From Spartobacteria bacterium (lineage in GTDB: Bacteria; Verrucomicrobiota; Verrucomicrobiia; Chthoniobacterales; Chthoniobacteraceae), in the NCBI GenBank assembly GCA_021324825.1, contig JAJPII010000012.1, positions 1 to 59,367 of the forward strand: 59,367 nt of DNA. Reading direction: 5' to 3'. The notes under the pieces were generated by a model. That model searched no databases and was not told the DNA's origin. It saw only the letters and a list, made by a program, of their open reading frames with translations. The position numbers and the translations under genes were made by a program. Positions within the stretch are counted from its first letter, which is position 1, and every line of letters begins with the position of its first letter. Shown here piece by piece: positions 1 to 10,000 of this stretch.

Positions 1-1617
1 AGGAAGGGCTTCTGAGTATTTGCCGTCTCGCTGCCGTTGGAGACCGACCATGGATGCTACGGCGCGAGCGATGCGGAACTCCGGTTGATCAAAGCCAGTA
101 AAGAGTGTGTTCCAGTCATTTACCGGCAGTGGACGAAAGAAGTGCGCGCGCTCTCCGGGCAGCGTATCGCGGAAGGATTCTGAGATCGCCATCTGTCGGC
201 AGGCACCGAAAACCGTCGAGAGAAGATCCAAGCAATGACGAGGCGTCGTTTCTTGAACTGCGGTCTCCATGGCGGCGTTTATTTCTGCGCGAACAGGATG
301 GGGACTTCGCGCCGCTGCTTTGTTGCCTTTCCACGCAATCTCGAACTGATCCAGAAAGTGACTCTCATCGAGCGGATGAAGGGCGCGATTGAGCAGTGTA
401 GCATCCTCACGGAACGCGGATTCGACATAGGCTCCGGACGTCACCCACGGAACACGGCTAATCATCATCTTGTATCGGAACTCCTGCCAGCCCGCGAAAC
501 CCGCATCTACGCCTTGACTGTGGAGCGCACGCATAAACTCTGCGCTGAATCGGGCATCCTTTCCGGGAAGCCGGGCCTGCGCATCGCTGATGAAGCTGGA
601 CAGCTCGGCGAAAGTGACTGGTCTGTTCCAAATAGGAAACCAAAGCGCACGAGCAGTCCCTTTCACCTCGTTTTTGTCATCGACCAAGTCTTCTCCTGAA
701 TCGAAAACGAAAGGAAATGCCGCAAACCGCTTAGAGTTTGCTGCCAGTGTCCGACCTACGCTTCCGCGCATTGCAAAGCTGCCTTCGACCGCCAAAATGT
801 AGTCCAGCGCGTTGAACGGATAGTTCTCGATCAGCCAACCCGAACCGATGTTGTAAGCCTTGATAGCGTCAGGAAAAAACGGTGTGCCCTTTCCTTTTGA
901 CGACGACTCGCCGCCGTTTCGGTTTTCAAAAGGCAGCAGGAACGAAATAGCCTCTGCTGCTGCTGTTTGTTTTTCGCGAAGCTTCGCAAGCTGTTTTGCG
1001 GTTCCTGAATGCGAACTGACTTTCTCTACTGCGCTCCCATACATCGCCCGGTGCTTATGAAAGACTGAAAGATACTTCCAGTGGCTTCTCCAAAGATGCG
1101 CTCGCCCCGCAATTCCCTTCGCGAGAAACAACGGGTGTTCTGAATTGGATTTTACAAATGGTGCCACGACCGCATCTAGCGCTTCCCTCACGCTGCCGGT
1201 GGCTTCAGCGCGGTATGAATCCAAGGCTTCCGACGCGATTAGTTTGTGTCTGTTCGCCGGCTTTTTCCTTTCTTCTGCCGAGACAACCTGCTCCGACAGT
1301 CGATTGGCAGTAAGCCACTCGGATTTCACGCCCCATTTCTCACTGCCAGCAGCATCGCTTCCTGACTCCTTTTCCCACGCTGCAAAAACACCAGTGGGCC
1401 GGTAGTGCAGTGCGAAGAACTCGACCAATTGTTCCTTCGTCGGATACTTGGGTGAGCGGAGACAGAAGCAGGCACGTTCCAAATCCCACCAACCTTCGGC
1501 GTCGGGATCGCGGGTGGCTTCGTCGGCGCAGATGAAAAGAACCCGCAGCAACCCAATGACTTTTAGGTAGTGACCCAGAACGTCGTGGCGGCAGCCGTAG
1601 AGGTAGAGTGGTTCCAT
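1..1617 (-). CDS. csx17: Csx17, large subunit (Cas8-like) of type I-G CRISPR effector; 3' part lies outside the window
   Basis: This is an uninterrupted minus-strand frame that starts with ATG at 1615-1617 and is still open at base 1, so only the first 539 codons are present. The N-terminus reads MEPLYLYGCRHDVLGHYLKV, which fits the G-C-x(4)-LGxYLKxxGLLR signature at the start of Csx17 proteins. The middle carries WRSHWKYL and GSFAMRGSVGR, also typical of the family. In type I-G (old I-U) systems Csx17 is thought to act as the large subunit that helps the crRNA complex recognise target DNA. It begins 5 bp after the cas3 stop codon, so the two are probably co-transcribed. The remaining effector genes, Csb1 (Cas7) and Csb2 (Cas5-Cas6), would be expected further left on the same strand. 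The call rests on N-terminal motif and context. Confidence 0.85.
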   Translation of the reverse strand, partial: MEPLYLYGCRHDVLGHYLKVIGLLRVLFICADEATRDPDAEGWWDLERACFCLRSPKYPTKEQLVEFFALHYRPTGVFAAWEKESGSDAAGSEKWGVKSEWLTANRLSEQVVSAEERKKPANRHKLIASEALDSYRAEATGSVREALDAVVAPFVKSNSEHPLFLAKGIAGRAHLWRSHWKYLSVFHKHRAMYGSAVEKVSSHSGTAKQLAKLREKQTAAAEAISFLLPFENRNGGESSSKGKGTPFFPDAIKAYNIGSGWLIENYPFNALDYILAVEGSFAMRGSVGRTLAANSKRFAAFPFVFDSGEDLVDDKNEVKGTARALWFPIWNRPVTFAELSSFISDAQARLPGKDARFSAEFMRALHSQGVDAGFAGWQEFRYKMMISRVPWVTSGAYVESAFREDATLLNRALHPLDESHFLDQFEIAWKGNKAAARSPHPVRAEINAAMETAVQETTPRHCLDLLSTVFGACRQMAISESFRDTLPGERAHFFRPLPVNDWNTLFTGFDQPEFRIARAVASMVGLQRQRDGKYSEALP

Positions 1618-1622
1618 GACGA

Positions 1623-4253
1623 TCAAGCGTTTGGCTTTTTCGAGGCAGCTTTCGACGCGCGGACATCCGCCGCTCGGAACAGGACTTCGAAGTAGGCGAG
1701 TCGGAATGGGCCGTAGTGTTCGAGGAGACGAAGGACGCCCCGCGTGTAGCTTTCATTGCCATCCCGATCACGCCCCATGCGGCGGCAATCCGTGGAGAGA
1801 GACGCGCAGGCGAGGCTTTTCCCATCGATGATAACCGCGGGGATGGCGCTGCCATCCGCCACTCCGCGAACCGTGTCATTGTCTTTGGCGTCCTGCGGAA
1901 ATCGCGGGATCTCATCGCGCAGAACCTTCCGAACACGTCCGTGGTGCATCATGATGAGATACTCGGCGAGCAAGCTGGATAGCGGGCGCTCGGTTTCTTC
2001 TTTCTTGTATCGGGCTTGTTCGCTCTGTCGGAACGCGAGGGCGGAAGCGACTTCGTGTGCGATCCCGGGCCGGAACAAACGGCGCAAGCGATTCACCTCG
2101 CACCCGAGTTCCCTGCCAGAAAAACGCGGCTTGCCGTCTTTGTCGCGAAGGTGCGGGCTGTCCGAGAGGGAGAACTTCGCGAATGGGACGTGTTCTTCCT
2201 TGCTTGTGATGCCCGCTGCTCTCAGAGCCTCCACGACGGCTTGCCGCCAATTGGGCTGGTTCTTTCCTACATCATGCCAAGGCACTGCTGCGACGAACGC
2301 CTCAAGTTCGTCACGATAGGAACCCTCCGCAATCGTTGCGTTCCACAGCTTTGCCAGTTCCGCCGCAACGTCAGCGGTATGGATGGCGATGCTCTGCCAT
2401 CCGTTCGCGAGGCAGGAGAGCAATTCCTCATCATCAGGCTCGTCAATGGCCTTGTAATGGGAGGTATGTTTATCGTCCTTCGTCTCGCCAGTCCACCCGG
2501 AGTCCATATCGTAACCGCCTGCGGATAGTGGTAGCAGGACGGTCATACCGGGAGCGATGCCAGCCTCGCGCACGCTCATCCATCCGCTTTCTTTCCCACG
2601 CCAAATCCAGCCCTGATCCAAAACATTTCGCGCCTTGGACGCTTTGCCAATCGGCACGGCACAAAGTTCTTCACGTTGGAAGTCGGGGATGAAATCCGGT
2701 CTCTCGTCACTCTCTGGCCAGCCATCACGCCAGAGAACCTGCAAGTCGGTGTCTTCGTCGAGACCGCGAACAAATGGCGACACGTCGGTGAATCCGAGGG
2801 AGAGATTTGCGTCGGTATCGAAGAAATCGAGCAATTCATGGCGTTGGAGTGAATACGGGCAGCGTGGGATAGACGCGGCGATGTCGCTTTGAATCTGTTC
2901 AAGGTTTACAGGTGAAGCGTTTCCGTTCAGTTTCCTCAACGACTCCCAGGCCGCTTCGCACGCAGGCAACTCGTAAGGAAGGCAACGTCCGGGCGCCGCT
3001 TCAACCCCCACACCGATGATGATGGCCAAAGGCTTCCATCCACCCTGCGGAAACTCGCCCGACCGGTTCAGGCGACCGAGCCGTTGGACGAGTGAGGCGA
3101 GAGGCGCGACCTCGGACCAGAGGATGGCACTGGATAGATCAACGCCGGCTTCAATGACCTGAGTTGCGATTACGATTTGCCCTTTCGGAAAAGCGGCGAG
3201 ATCCGTGGATTTGAGCCGATTCATCTGTTCTTCACGCTCTGGCGGGCGAAAGCGGGAATGTAAGAGCAGCAGATCGCAACCGCTCGGCATCGCAGCAGCA
3301 ATTGCTGCGTGGACGCTCATTGTCCGATCCACGGTGTTACAGATGATGAGCGTCCGAGCGGCGAGTTTCGAATTGTATGCGACAATGGCGAGCATCCGAT
3401 CGTGGCGCGATAGAATCTCCGAAATGATCGATGAGGAGGGCTTCGATTCACTGAAGCTAAGCGTTGGCTGGAGTTCGATCTCTTTTACAGCAAAGCGACG
3501 CTGATGAAAGGGACCAGAGGACGCGGCCTTTTCCGAAGGGCCAAGGTCGAAGGCGAACTCCACTGGACGGATAGTTTGGCGCCACTCCCGAGTCTTGAGA
3601 TGGTCCGCATTCGCGGTTGCAGACATATACCAAGTCACGGAACGGGCTTCGGGTATCGAACCGTAGCCGCGCGGCACAGAGTCCGAAGTATTCGACATCC
3701 TGAATGCCTCAAGTTGGCAAGCCGTGCTCAGCCCCGGCCCCATGAGTTGTGTCTCGTCCATTACCCACAGGCAATCATTGTTCAGCAACCCGAAGTGCAT
3801 CGGCCAGCGGTAGCGGCTCATGCCGTAACCGCGATTCAAGGCCCGAGACAGGAGCATGTCTTGCGTGCCGATGAGGATGGCATCGCGTTCAGGGTAAATA
3901 TCCCATGGATTTTCCTCCCGCTCCTCACCGCCCATGAGAATGTGAACGCGGATGCTTCCGATTCGCGGATTTTCTTTATCCAATTTCGCCAGCCATTCCC
4001 GCACATTGTCCCGCGTCTGCTCGACGAGGGTGCGCATCGGCAGGCAGAAAACGAGACGGCGCGGCCAGGTGGGGCGCTGTTCCTGAACGCGATTCCAGAG
4101 CCACGCCAGAACAACAGCCGCGGTTTTCCCGCAGCCGGTCGGGATGTTGATAAGGCGGGATTTGCATTCCGGGTCTTCGGCCAGCCGACGCTGGTAATCG
4201 AAGGGAGAACGGCCGCCCGTGGCCTTCTCGAAGAATTCCTTGTAGTTCGTCAT
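1623..4253 (-). CDS. cas3: CRISPR-associated helicase/nuclease Cas3 with C-terminal HD domain (type I-G)
   Basis: The 876-residue protein is the target-degrading helicase-nuclease of a type I system. A Walker A motif (IPTGCGKT, residues 37-44), a DETQ box (166-169) and a helicase motif VI region (SLVQRLGRLNRSG) define the superfamily 2 helicase. The HD nuclease signature lies at the C-terminal side, with IHTADVAAE near residue 622 and WHDVGKNQPNW near residue 660. This order, helicase first and HD second, is characteristic of type I-G/I-U Cas3 and the reverse of the common I-E arrangement. It is the first gene of the minus-strand operon and is divergent from cas4-cas1 across a gap of about 210 bp. 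No frame disruption is seen, so it looks functional. Confidence 0.93.
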   Translation of the reverse strand: MTNYKEFFEKATGGRSPFDYQRRLAEDPECKSRLINIPTGCGKTAAVVLAWLWNRVQEQRPTWPRRLVFCLPMRTLVEQTRDNVREWLAKLDKENPRIGSIRVHILMGGEEREENPWDIYPERDAILIGTQDMLLSRALNRGYGMSRYRWPMHFGLLNNDCLWVMDETQLMGPGLSTACQLEAFRMSNTSDSVPRGYGSIPEARSVTWYMSATANADHLKTREWRQTIRPVEFAFDLGPSEKAASSGPFHQRRFAVKEIELQPTLSFSESKPSSSIISEILSRHDRMLAIVAYNSKLAARTLIICNTVDRTMSVHAAIAAAMPSGCDLLLLHSRFRPPEREEQMNRLKSTDLAAFPKGQIVIATQVIEAGVDLSSAILWSEVAPLASLVQRLGRLNRSGEFPQGGWKPLAIIIGVGVEAAPGRCLPYELPACEAAWESLRKLNGNASPVNLEQIQSDIAASIPRCPYSLQRHELLDFFDTDANLSLGFTDVSPFVRGLDEDTDLQVLWRDGWPESDERPDFIPDFQREELCAVPIGKASKARNVLDQGWIWRGKESGWMSVREAGIAPGMTVLLPLSAGGYDMDSGWTGETKDDKHTSHYKAIDEPDDEELLSCLANGWQSIAIHTADVAAELAKLWNATIAEGSYRDELEAFVAAVPWHDVGKNQPNWRQAVVEALRAAGITSKEEHVPFAKFSLSDSPHLRDKDGKPRFSGRELGCEVNRLRRLFRPGIAHEVASALAFRQSEQARYKKEETERPLSSLLAEYLIMMHHGRVRKVLRDEIPRFPQDAKDNDTVRGVADGSAIPAVIIDGKSLACASLSTDCRRMGRDRDGNESYTRGVLRLLEHYGPFRLAYFEVLFRAADVRASKAASKKPNA

Positions 4254-4464
4254 GTCTGCTTGGGCGTTCGGGCGATGTTATGCGTCGCCAACCGGAATGC
4301 GAAGGGAAAAACCGACCTTGACGTGAGTTTGGAGGAGTGCGGCGTTTCATTTTTTCGGAGGATGCCACGCGGGCCCGACAAATACTGTCCTACCCCCGGC
4401 CAAAGCATTGCGAGTTTTGCGCTTCCCTTCCAAGCGCGCTTTTGCGTATTATCCCCGCTTCGCC

Positions 4465-6528
4465 ATGGCGGAGCGGATAAGAGCCGGGAAGTCATTGTCG
4501 CGGAATCGCGGCCGGAAGGCGGATTCGGCGCCGTCACTGATTGACTCCGCGGTCGCCGCCGCGTTCGAAGCGCTCGATTCCACCCCTGCCGTTGATTTGC
4601 CAGGGGCAATCGCCCCGCAGTCTGATGCGGCTGATGAAAAGCCGCGATCCTTATTAGCGGGGCTCGTCCAAACGGCTCCCGCCGGCAAGCTGCCTCCCGC
4701 GCAGATCGAGCCTTCCGAGGAGTTGATTCCCGCCCGCATGCTGAATGAGTTCGTCTATTGCCCGCGGCTTTTCTACTATGAGCATGTCGAGGGCGTTTTC
4801 GTCGAGAATGCGGATACGTTGCGCGGCGCCGCGATTCACAGCCGTGTCGACCAAGGCTCCGGCGCCATGCCCGCTTCGGCTGTCGCCAAGGACGAAGTCG
4901 AGCAGGCGGATGCGAAGCCCGAGACCATTCATTCGCGCTCGGTTTCCTGCGGCTCCGAGCGCCTGGGTGTCATCGCAAAGATGGATCTGATCGAGAGCAG
5001 GCTGGCGGAGGATGCGGAGGCGGGCGATCTCTTCGCCCGGAGGGTGGTTTGTCCCGTGGACTACAAGGCCGGCTCGCCGCGCGAGGGCCCGGATGGAAAT
5101 GAGCTTTGGGATACGGACAAGATGCAACTCGGCCTCCAATGCCTCATCCTCCGCGATAACGGCTGCCTTTGCGACGAAGGCATCATCTACTACCGGGGAA
5201 CCAAACAGCGCGTGCCGCTCCCGGTCACCCCGGAGTTGGAGGCGTGGGTGCTGGAGAAAATCGCCGCCGCGCGCGAGACGATGAAAGGGCCGATCCCCGC
5301 GCCTTTGGTCGATTCCCCCAAATGCCCGCGTTGCTCGCTGGCAACCATCTGCCTGCCAGACGAGACGCGGCTGCTTGCGGAGGGGCTGGAGGGAGTAGGC
5401 GAACCGTTCGCCGCGCGCATCGGCGGCGATTCGGGACGTGCGGGGGCGCCGGCGCCACCCCGCCGGCTCATCGCCACGCGCGACGTGACCAAACCGTTCT
5501 ATCTCAACACCCCGGGGCTTTACGTCGGCCGCAGCGGCGACGTCCTCCAGGTGAAAGACAAAAAGGAACTCGTCCAGGAGGTGCGAATAAACGATCTCAG
5601 CCACGTGGCATTATTTGGCAACATCCAGATCTCGACCCAAGCCGTACAGAACCTTTGCGAAAAGGAAATCCCCGTCACCTACTTCTCGATGGGCGGCTGG
5701 TTCTATGGAATCACGCGGGGCCACGGGCTCACGAACGTCTTCCTGCGCATGCAACAGTTCCGCCAAGCCGCGCTGCCCGAAGTCTGTCTCGACCTCGCCC
5801 GCCGGTTCATCTGTGGGAAAATTCGCAACCAACGGACGATGCTCATGCGCAACCATCTTCAACTCCCCGCGCCCATACCACTGAAGCTGAAATTCTCCGC
5901 CGAGACCGCGGAGAAAGCCGGGTCTCTGGAAACGCTGCTGGGACTGGAAGGAGCCGCAGCCGCGTTCTACTTCCAGGAATTCGGAGGCATGATCAAGATC
6001 GACAACGACGAGGAGCTTGCGGCCCCAGGCGCGGCGGAGAACGGGCGGACCAACTTCAAATTCGACTTCAATGGCCGCAACAGACGCCCCCCCGCGGATC
6101 CTGTGAACGCCCTCTTATCGCTGGCTTACAGCCTCCTGGCAAAAGACTGCGCACTTGCCGCCCTGGCGGTGGGCTTCGACCCGTATGTCGGGTTCTACCA
6201 CCAGCCGCGGTTTGGACGGCCCGCGCTCGCGCTCGACCTCATGGAAGAGTTCCGCCCGTTGATCGCGGACTCCGCCGTCCTCACCGCCATCAACAATCGC
6301 ATCCTCACCAAAAAAGACTTCGTCTCCGCGGGGCGCGCCGTGAACCTGAGCGCCGCCGGCAGACGCCAATTCTACGAAGTTTATGAGCAGAGAATGAACC
6401 ATCTCATCAATCATCCCGTCTTTGACTACAAGGTCAGTTACCGCCGGGCGATCGAACTGCAATTCCGCCTGCTCTCGCGGGCGCTGACCGGAGAGATCCC
6501 GGCCTACGCGCCCTTTATGACGCGTTGA
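4465..6528 (+). CDS. cas4-cas1: Cas4-Cas1 fusion protein (spacer acquisition)
   Basis: This is a 687-residue fusion of the Cas4 exonuclease and the Cas1 integrase, the standard adaptation protein of type I-G systems. Residues 1 to about 88 form a low-complexity N-terminal extension. The Cas4 part starts near ELIPARMLNEFVYCPRLFYY, whose Cys98 is the first iron-sulfur ligand. It continues through VDYKAG, a nuclease motif, to the cysteine cluster CPRCSLATIC. Cas1 begins near residue 335. Its likely metal ligands are Glu495 (LLGLEGAA), His579 (GFYHQPRFGRPALALDLMEE) and the acidic residues 591-595. I chose ATG 4465 because the longer frame back to 4408 begins with TTG and lacks a visible ribosome site. 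The exact start is uncertain. cas2 follows 23 bp downstream. Confidence 0.93.
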   Translation: MAERIRAGKSLSRNRGRKADSAPSLIDSAVAAAFEALDSTPAVDLPGAIAPQSDAADEKPRSLLAGLVQTAPAGKLPPAQIEPSEELIPARMLNEFVYCPRLFYYEHVEGVFVENADTLRGAAIHSRVDQGSGAMPASAVAKDEVEQADAKPETIHSRSVSCGSERLGVIAKMDLIESRLAEDAEAGDLFARRVVCPVDYKAGSPREGPDGNELWDTDKMQLGLQCLILRDNGCLCDEGIIYYRGTKQRVPLPVTPELEAWVLEKIAAARETMKGPIPAPLVDSPKCPRCSLATICLPDETRLLAEGLEGVGEPFAARIGGDSGRAGAPAPPRRLIATRDVTKPFYLNTPGLYVGRSGDVLQVKDKKELVQEVRINDLSHVALFGNIQISTQAVQNLCEKEIPVTYFSMGGWFYGITRGHGLTNVFLRMQQFRQAALPEVCLDLARRFICGKIRNQRTMLMRNHLQLPAPIPLKLKFSAETAEKAGSLETLLGLEGAAAAFYFQEFGGMIKIDNDEELAAPGAAENGRTNFKFDFNGRNRRPPADPVNALLSLAYSLLAKDCALAALAVGFDPYVGFYHQPRFGRPALALDLMEEFRPLIADSAVLTAINNRILTKKDFVSAGRAVNLSAAGRRQFYEVYEQRMNHLINHPVFDYKVSYRRAIELQFRLLSRALTGEIPAYAPFMTR

Positions 6529-6551
6529 TCGAGGCGCCGATTCGAATCTCA

Positions 6552-6842
6552 ATGAGAACCACCTACATAGTTTCTTACGACGTATCCGACGAGAAACGGC
6601 TTCGAAAAGTATTCAAGACGTGCAAGAACTACGGCGACCACGTGCAATTTTCGGTATTTGAGTGCGACTTGAGCGCCATCGAGCTCGTCCGATTCGAGAG
6701 CGAACTCAGCGAAATCATCCACTGGGAGAAAGACCAGGTTCTCTTCATCTCCCTCGGCCCCGCCGAAACGCGGGGCGACCGCGTAGTGCGAGCGCTGGGA
6801 CAACCCTACGTAAAGATGGATGCGGCATGCTATGTTGCATAA
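6552..6842 (+). CDS. cas2: CRISPR-associated endoribonuclease-like protein Cas2
   Basis: The 96-residue protein is the normal size for Cas2 and begins MRTTYIVSYDVSDEKRLRKV. This shows the first beta strand with the conserved Asp (YDVSD) and the ferredoxin-like fold pattern that follows. GDHVQFSVFECDLS and the second half (DQVLFISLG) match the family. Cas2 bridges two Cas1 dimers in the integration complex. It sits directly between cas4-cas1 and the array leader, the expected position for an adaptation operon. The ATG at 6552 is preferred to an upstream in-frame start because the protein then has the usual N-terminus. Confidence 0.95.
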   Translation: MRTTYIVSYDVSDEKRLRKVFKTCKNYGDHVQFSVFECDLSAIELVRFESELSEIIHWEKDQVLFISLGPAETRGDRVVRALGQPYVKMDAACYVA

Positions 6843-7076
6843 CTCAAAAGCCCCGGCCTTGGATGCCGGGGATTGGTCCTTTGACATTTTGGAGCACGCG
6901 AGCGGCGAGGTGATGCTTAAAATGAGCCTCGCGCTCGCGAGCTTGAAATTACCAGGCGTCCCCAGCCAAACCCCCGTCGTTCGGCCGCTCGAAATGTTCA
7001 AGAATTCGACCCTTCGCCGCAACCTCTCGCAAAATGCCAACTTGGCTTCTGATGGCGTAGAGGTTACAAGAATGGC
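6843..7076 (+). promoter_or_regulatory. CRISPR leader between cas2 and the first repeat
   Basis: This 234-bp stretch has no gene and abuts the first repeat. It is called the leader because cas2 precedes it and because the opposite end of the array carries the degenerate repeat. It holds two inverted repeats. One is a 7-bp stem at 6851-6857/6865-6871 directly after the cas2 stop codon. The other is a long imperfect stem (GCGAGCGGCGAGG at 6898-6910 against 6926-6938) with a 15-nt loop. The second could be a protein binding site for integration. That is inference. Confidence 0.6.
6851..6871 (+). terminator. Hairpin after cas2, possible terminator
   Basis: CCCCGGC and GCCGGGG form a perfect 7-bp GC stem with a 7-nt loop 8 bp after the cas2 stop codon. 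The bases that follow are not a clean T run, so intrinsic termination is only a possibility. It may equally be part of the leader. Confidence 0.35.
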
Positions 7077-10000
7077 ATTTCCGCGCATAACCGTGCGCGG
7101 TTCCGTTGAAGCAAGATGACGATTGACGATGAGGAACTTGCCCGCCAGATTTCCGCGCATAACCGTGCGCGGCTCCGTTGAAGCAACCTGGCTTGAGCAG
7201 GTGGTAAACAACTTTTTTCGTATTTCCGCGCATAACCGTGCGCGGCTCCGTTGAAGCAAGTTCGCGGGCGTCACGAGGGCCATGAGCGAGGCGAATTTCC
7301 GCGCATAACCGTGCGCGGCTCCGTTGAAGCCAGTTCGTCTTTGGCGGTCGTGAGGTCGGCGATCTCGACATTTCCGCGCATAACCGTGCGCGGCTCCGTT
7401 GAAGCCTCGATGCGGTGGTCAACGCGCCGAAAGACCTCTGGATTTCCGCGCATAACCGTGCGCGGCTCCGTTGAAGCCCGACACCCCGAGGGTGTATGGC
7501 AAGGAACCCGCACGATTTCCGCGCATAACCGTGCGCGGCTCCGTTGAAGCAGATCTGTGATGAAGTTGTAGTGTCGGATGCTGGAAGATTTCCGCGCATA
7601 ACCGTGCGCGGCTCCGTTGAAGCTGCGTGTCCATGCGGGCGCCTTGCCCGAAGCAGGCATTTCCGCGCATAACCGTGCGCGGCTCCGTTGAAGCCGCGTG
7701 CGGACGCGGAAAGCCGACGGCAAGACCTACAAATTTCCGCGCATAACCGTGCGCGGCTCCGTTGAAGCATGCCAGCGCCAAGGGTGCGCCGAAGGTGCGC
7801 GTGGTATTTCCGCGCATAACCGTGCGCGGCTCCGTTGAAGCGCGCAGCACGGACGTAGAGGATGAACCTGGTGCGCAGCATTTCCGCGCATAACCGTGCG
7901 CGGCTCCGTTGAAGCGCCTTCACTTCCGCCAACACCAACCCCTTCAAAACCGATTTCCGCGCATAACCGTGCGCGGCTCCGTTGAAGCGTGATGCTGCAC
8001 CGCTCGGCGAACGTGCGATCAGCACATTTCCGCGCATAACCGTGCGCGGCTCCGTTGAAGCAAAGCGTGTGGTTGCCGGTTTCGCGCGGCGGAGTTCGCA
8101 TTTCCGCGCATAACCGTGCGCGGCTCCGTTGAAGCGCGTACTCGAAGATCGTCATCCCGGAGGTTCGCAATATTTCCGCGCATAACCGTGCGCGGCTCCG
8201 TTGAAGCAACTTGGCTTGGGCGGGTGGTAAACAACTTTTTTCGTATTTCCGCGCATAACCGTGCGCGGCTCCGTTGAAGCGAGATCGCTGCGGGTGGCAC
8301 CAACAACCTCACCAGCATTTCCGCGCATAACCGTGCGCGGCTCCGTTGAAGCCGGAGTGGCGGGAACCGAGTTGTCGATGTCGATCTCATTTCCGCGCAT
8401 AACCGTGCGCGGCTCCGTTGAAGCGAGGTTGCGGGCGCCAACGGAGCGCACGTCGGTGAGCTGTATTTCCGCGCATAACCGTGCGCGGCTCCGTTGAAGC
8501 GACGCGGCGCTGCGGCAGCGGTCGCTGTTCTCGGCGCATTTCCGCGCATAACCGTGCGCGGCTCCGTTGAAGCACTGGGGGCTAACGGCAGTATCCATGT
8601 GATCCCTGTGGATTTCCGCGCATAACCGTGCGCGGCTCCGTTGAAACTGGTTGTAGCCCCACATGTAGAGCACTCTGTCGTCCGATTTCCGCGCATAACC
8701 GTGCGCGGCTCCGTTGAAGCTCCGCAGCAGGGTCTTGAGCTTCGGCGTGCCCGTGCATTTCCGCGCATAACCGTGCGCGGCTCCGTTGAAGCTCGCTCAT
8801 CCCTTCGCCTTCCTCGCAGCCTCGGGCGTGATTTCCGCGCATAACCGTGCGCGGCTCCGTTGAAGCCTTTCGGTTAGATTGCCAGCTTCCTTGCTCCCAT
8901 CTGATTTCCGCGCATAACCGTGCGCGGCTCCGTTGAAGCCGGACGCAATATCCGCACAGATAATCCGTGCGGTCCGAATTTCCGCGCATAACCGTGCGCG
9001 GCTCCGTTGAAGCGAGCGCGACGACATGAGCAATAACATGCTCTGCTGGGATTTCCGCGCATAACCGTGCGCGGCTCCGTTGAAGCCATGACGAGCGCGC
9101 AATCGCCCCCGGTCTCGAAACATATTTCCGCGCATAACCGTGCGCGGCTCCGTTGAAGCTCGCAGGACGTCGTCCCACTTATGTGACTCGATCTGCCTAT
9201 TTCCGCGCATAACCGTGCGCGGCTCCGTTGAAGCGCTCGGGATTTCGCACAGCTTTATCACCTGGGCTGCGATTTCCGCGCATAACCGTGCGCGGCTCCG
9301 TTGAAGCTTTCGCTCTGACTTCCTCCCAGGAGCTGAGGCGCCAGATTTCCGCGCATAACCGTGCGCGGCTCCGTTGAAGCGATATCGGTCAGGCCGGGCT
9401 GTTGTCCGATCTCGCGATTTCCGCGCATAACCGTGCGCGGCTCCGTTGAAGCGGGTTGCCTTCGCCGAGCGCTGTCTCCTCGGCCAGCATTTCCGCGCAT
9501 AACCGTGCGCGGCTCCGTTGAAGCCCATCGCCTTCCATTCCGGCGAGTCCAGGGCCGCGTTATTTCCGCGCATAACCGTGCGCGGCTCCGTTGAAGCACT
9601 ACCGCCATGCTGGCTTGCGTGGTTTCCGCGCGTTATTTCCGCGCATAACCGTGCGCGGCTCCGTTGAAGCCAGGACGTGACCGACGGCATCCGCGGCGAA
9701 GTCAGCATTTCCGCGCATAACCGTGCGCGGCTCCGTTGAAGCTCTTTGCCCGCTGGTCTCTCCACAGCGTAAATTCCACATTTCCGCGCATAACCGTGCG
9801 CGGCTCCGTTGAAGCTACTCATGATTTTTCCAGTCCTTTCAAATTGAAACCGAATTTCCGCGCATAACCGTGCGCGGCTCCGTTGAAGCCAGGCGCAATT
9901 CAGCCTGCTTGCGCCGGGCGTGCAGATTTCCGCGCATAACCGTGCGCGGCTCCGTTGAAGCGGGTATCGGACGAAACGGTTCCGGCCCGCCGACGTGGAA

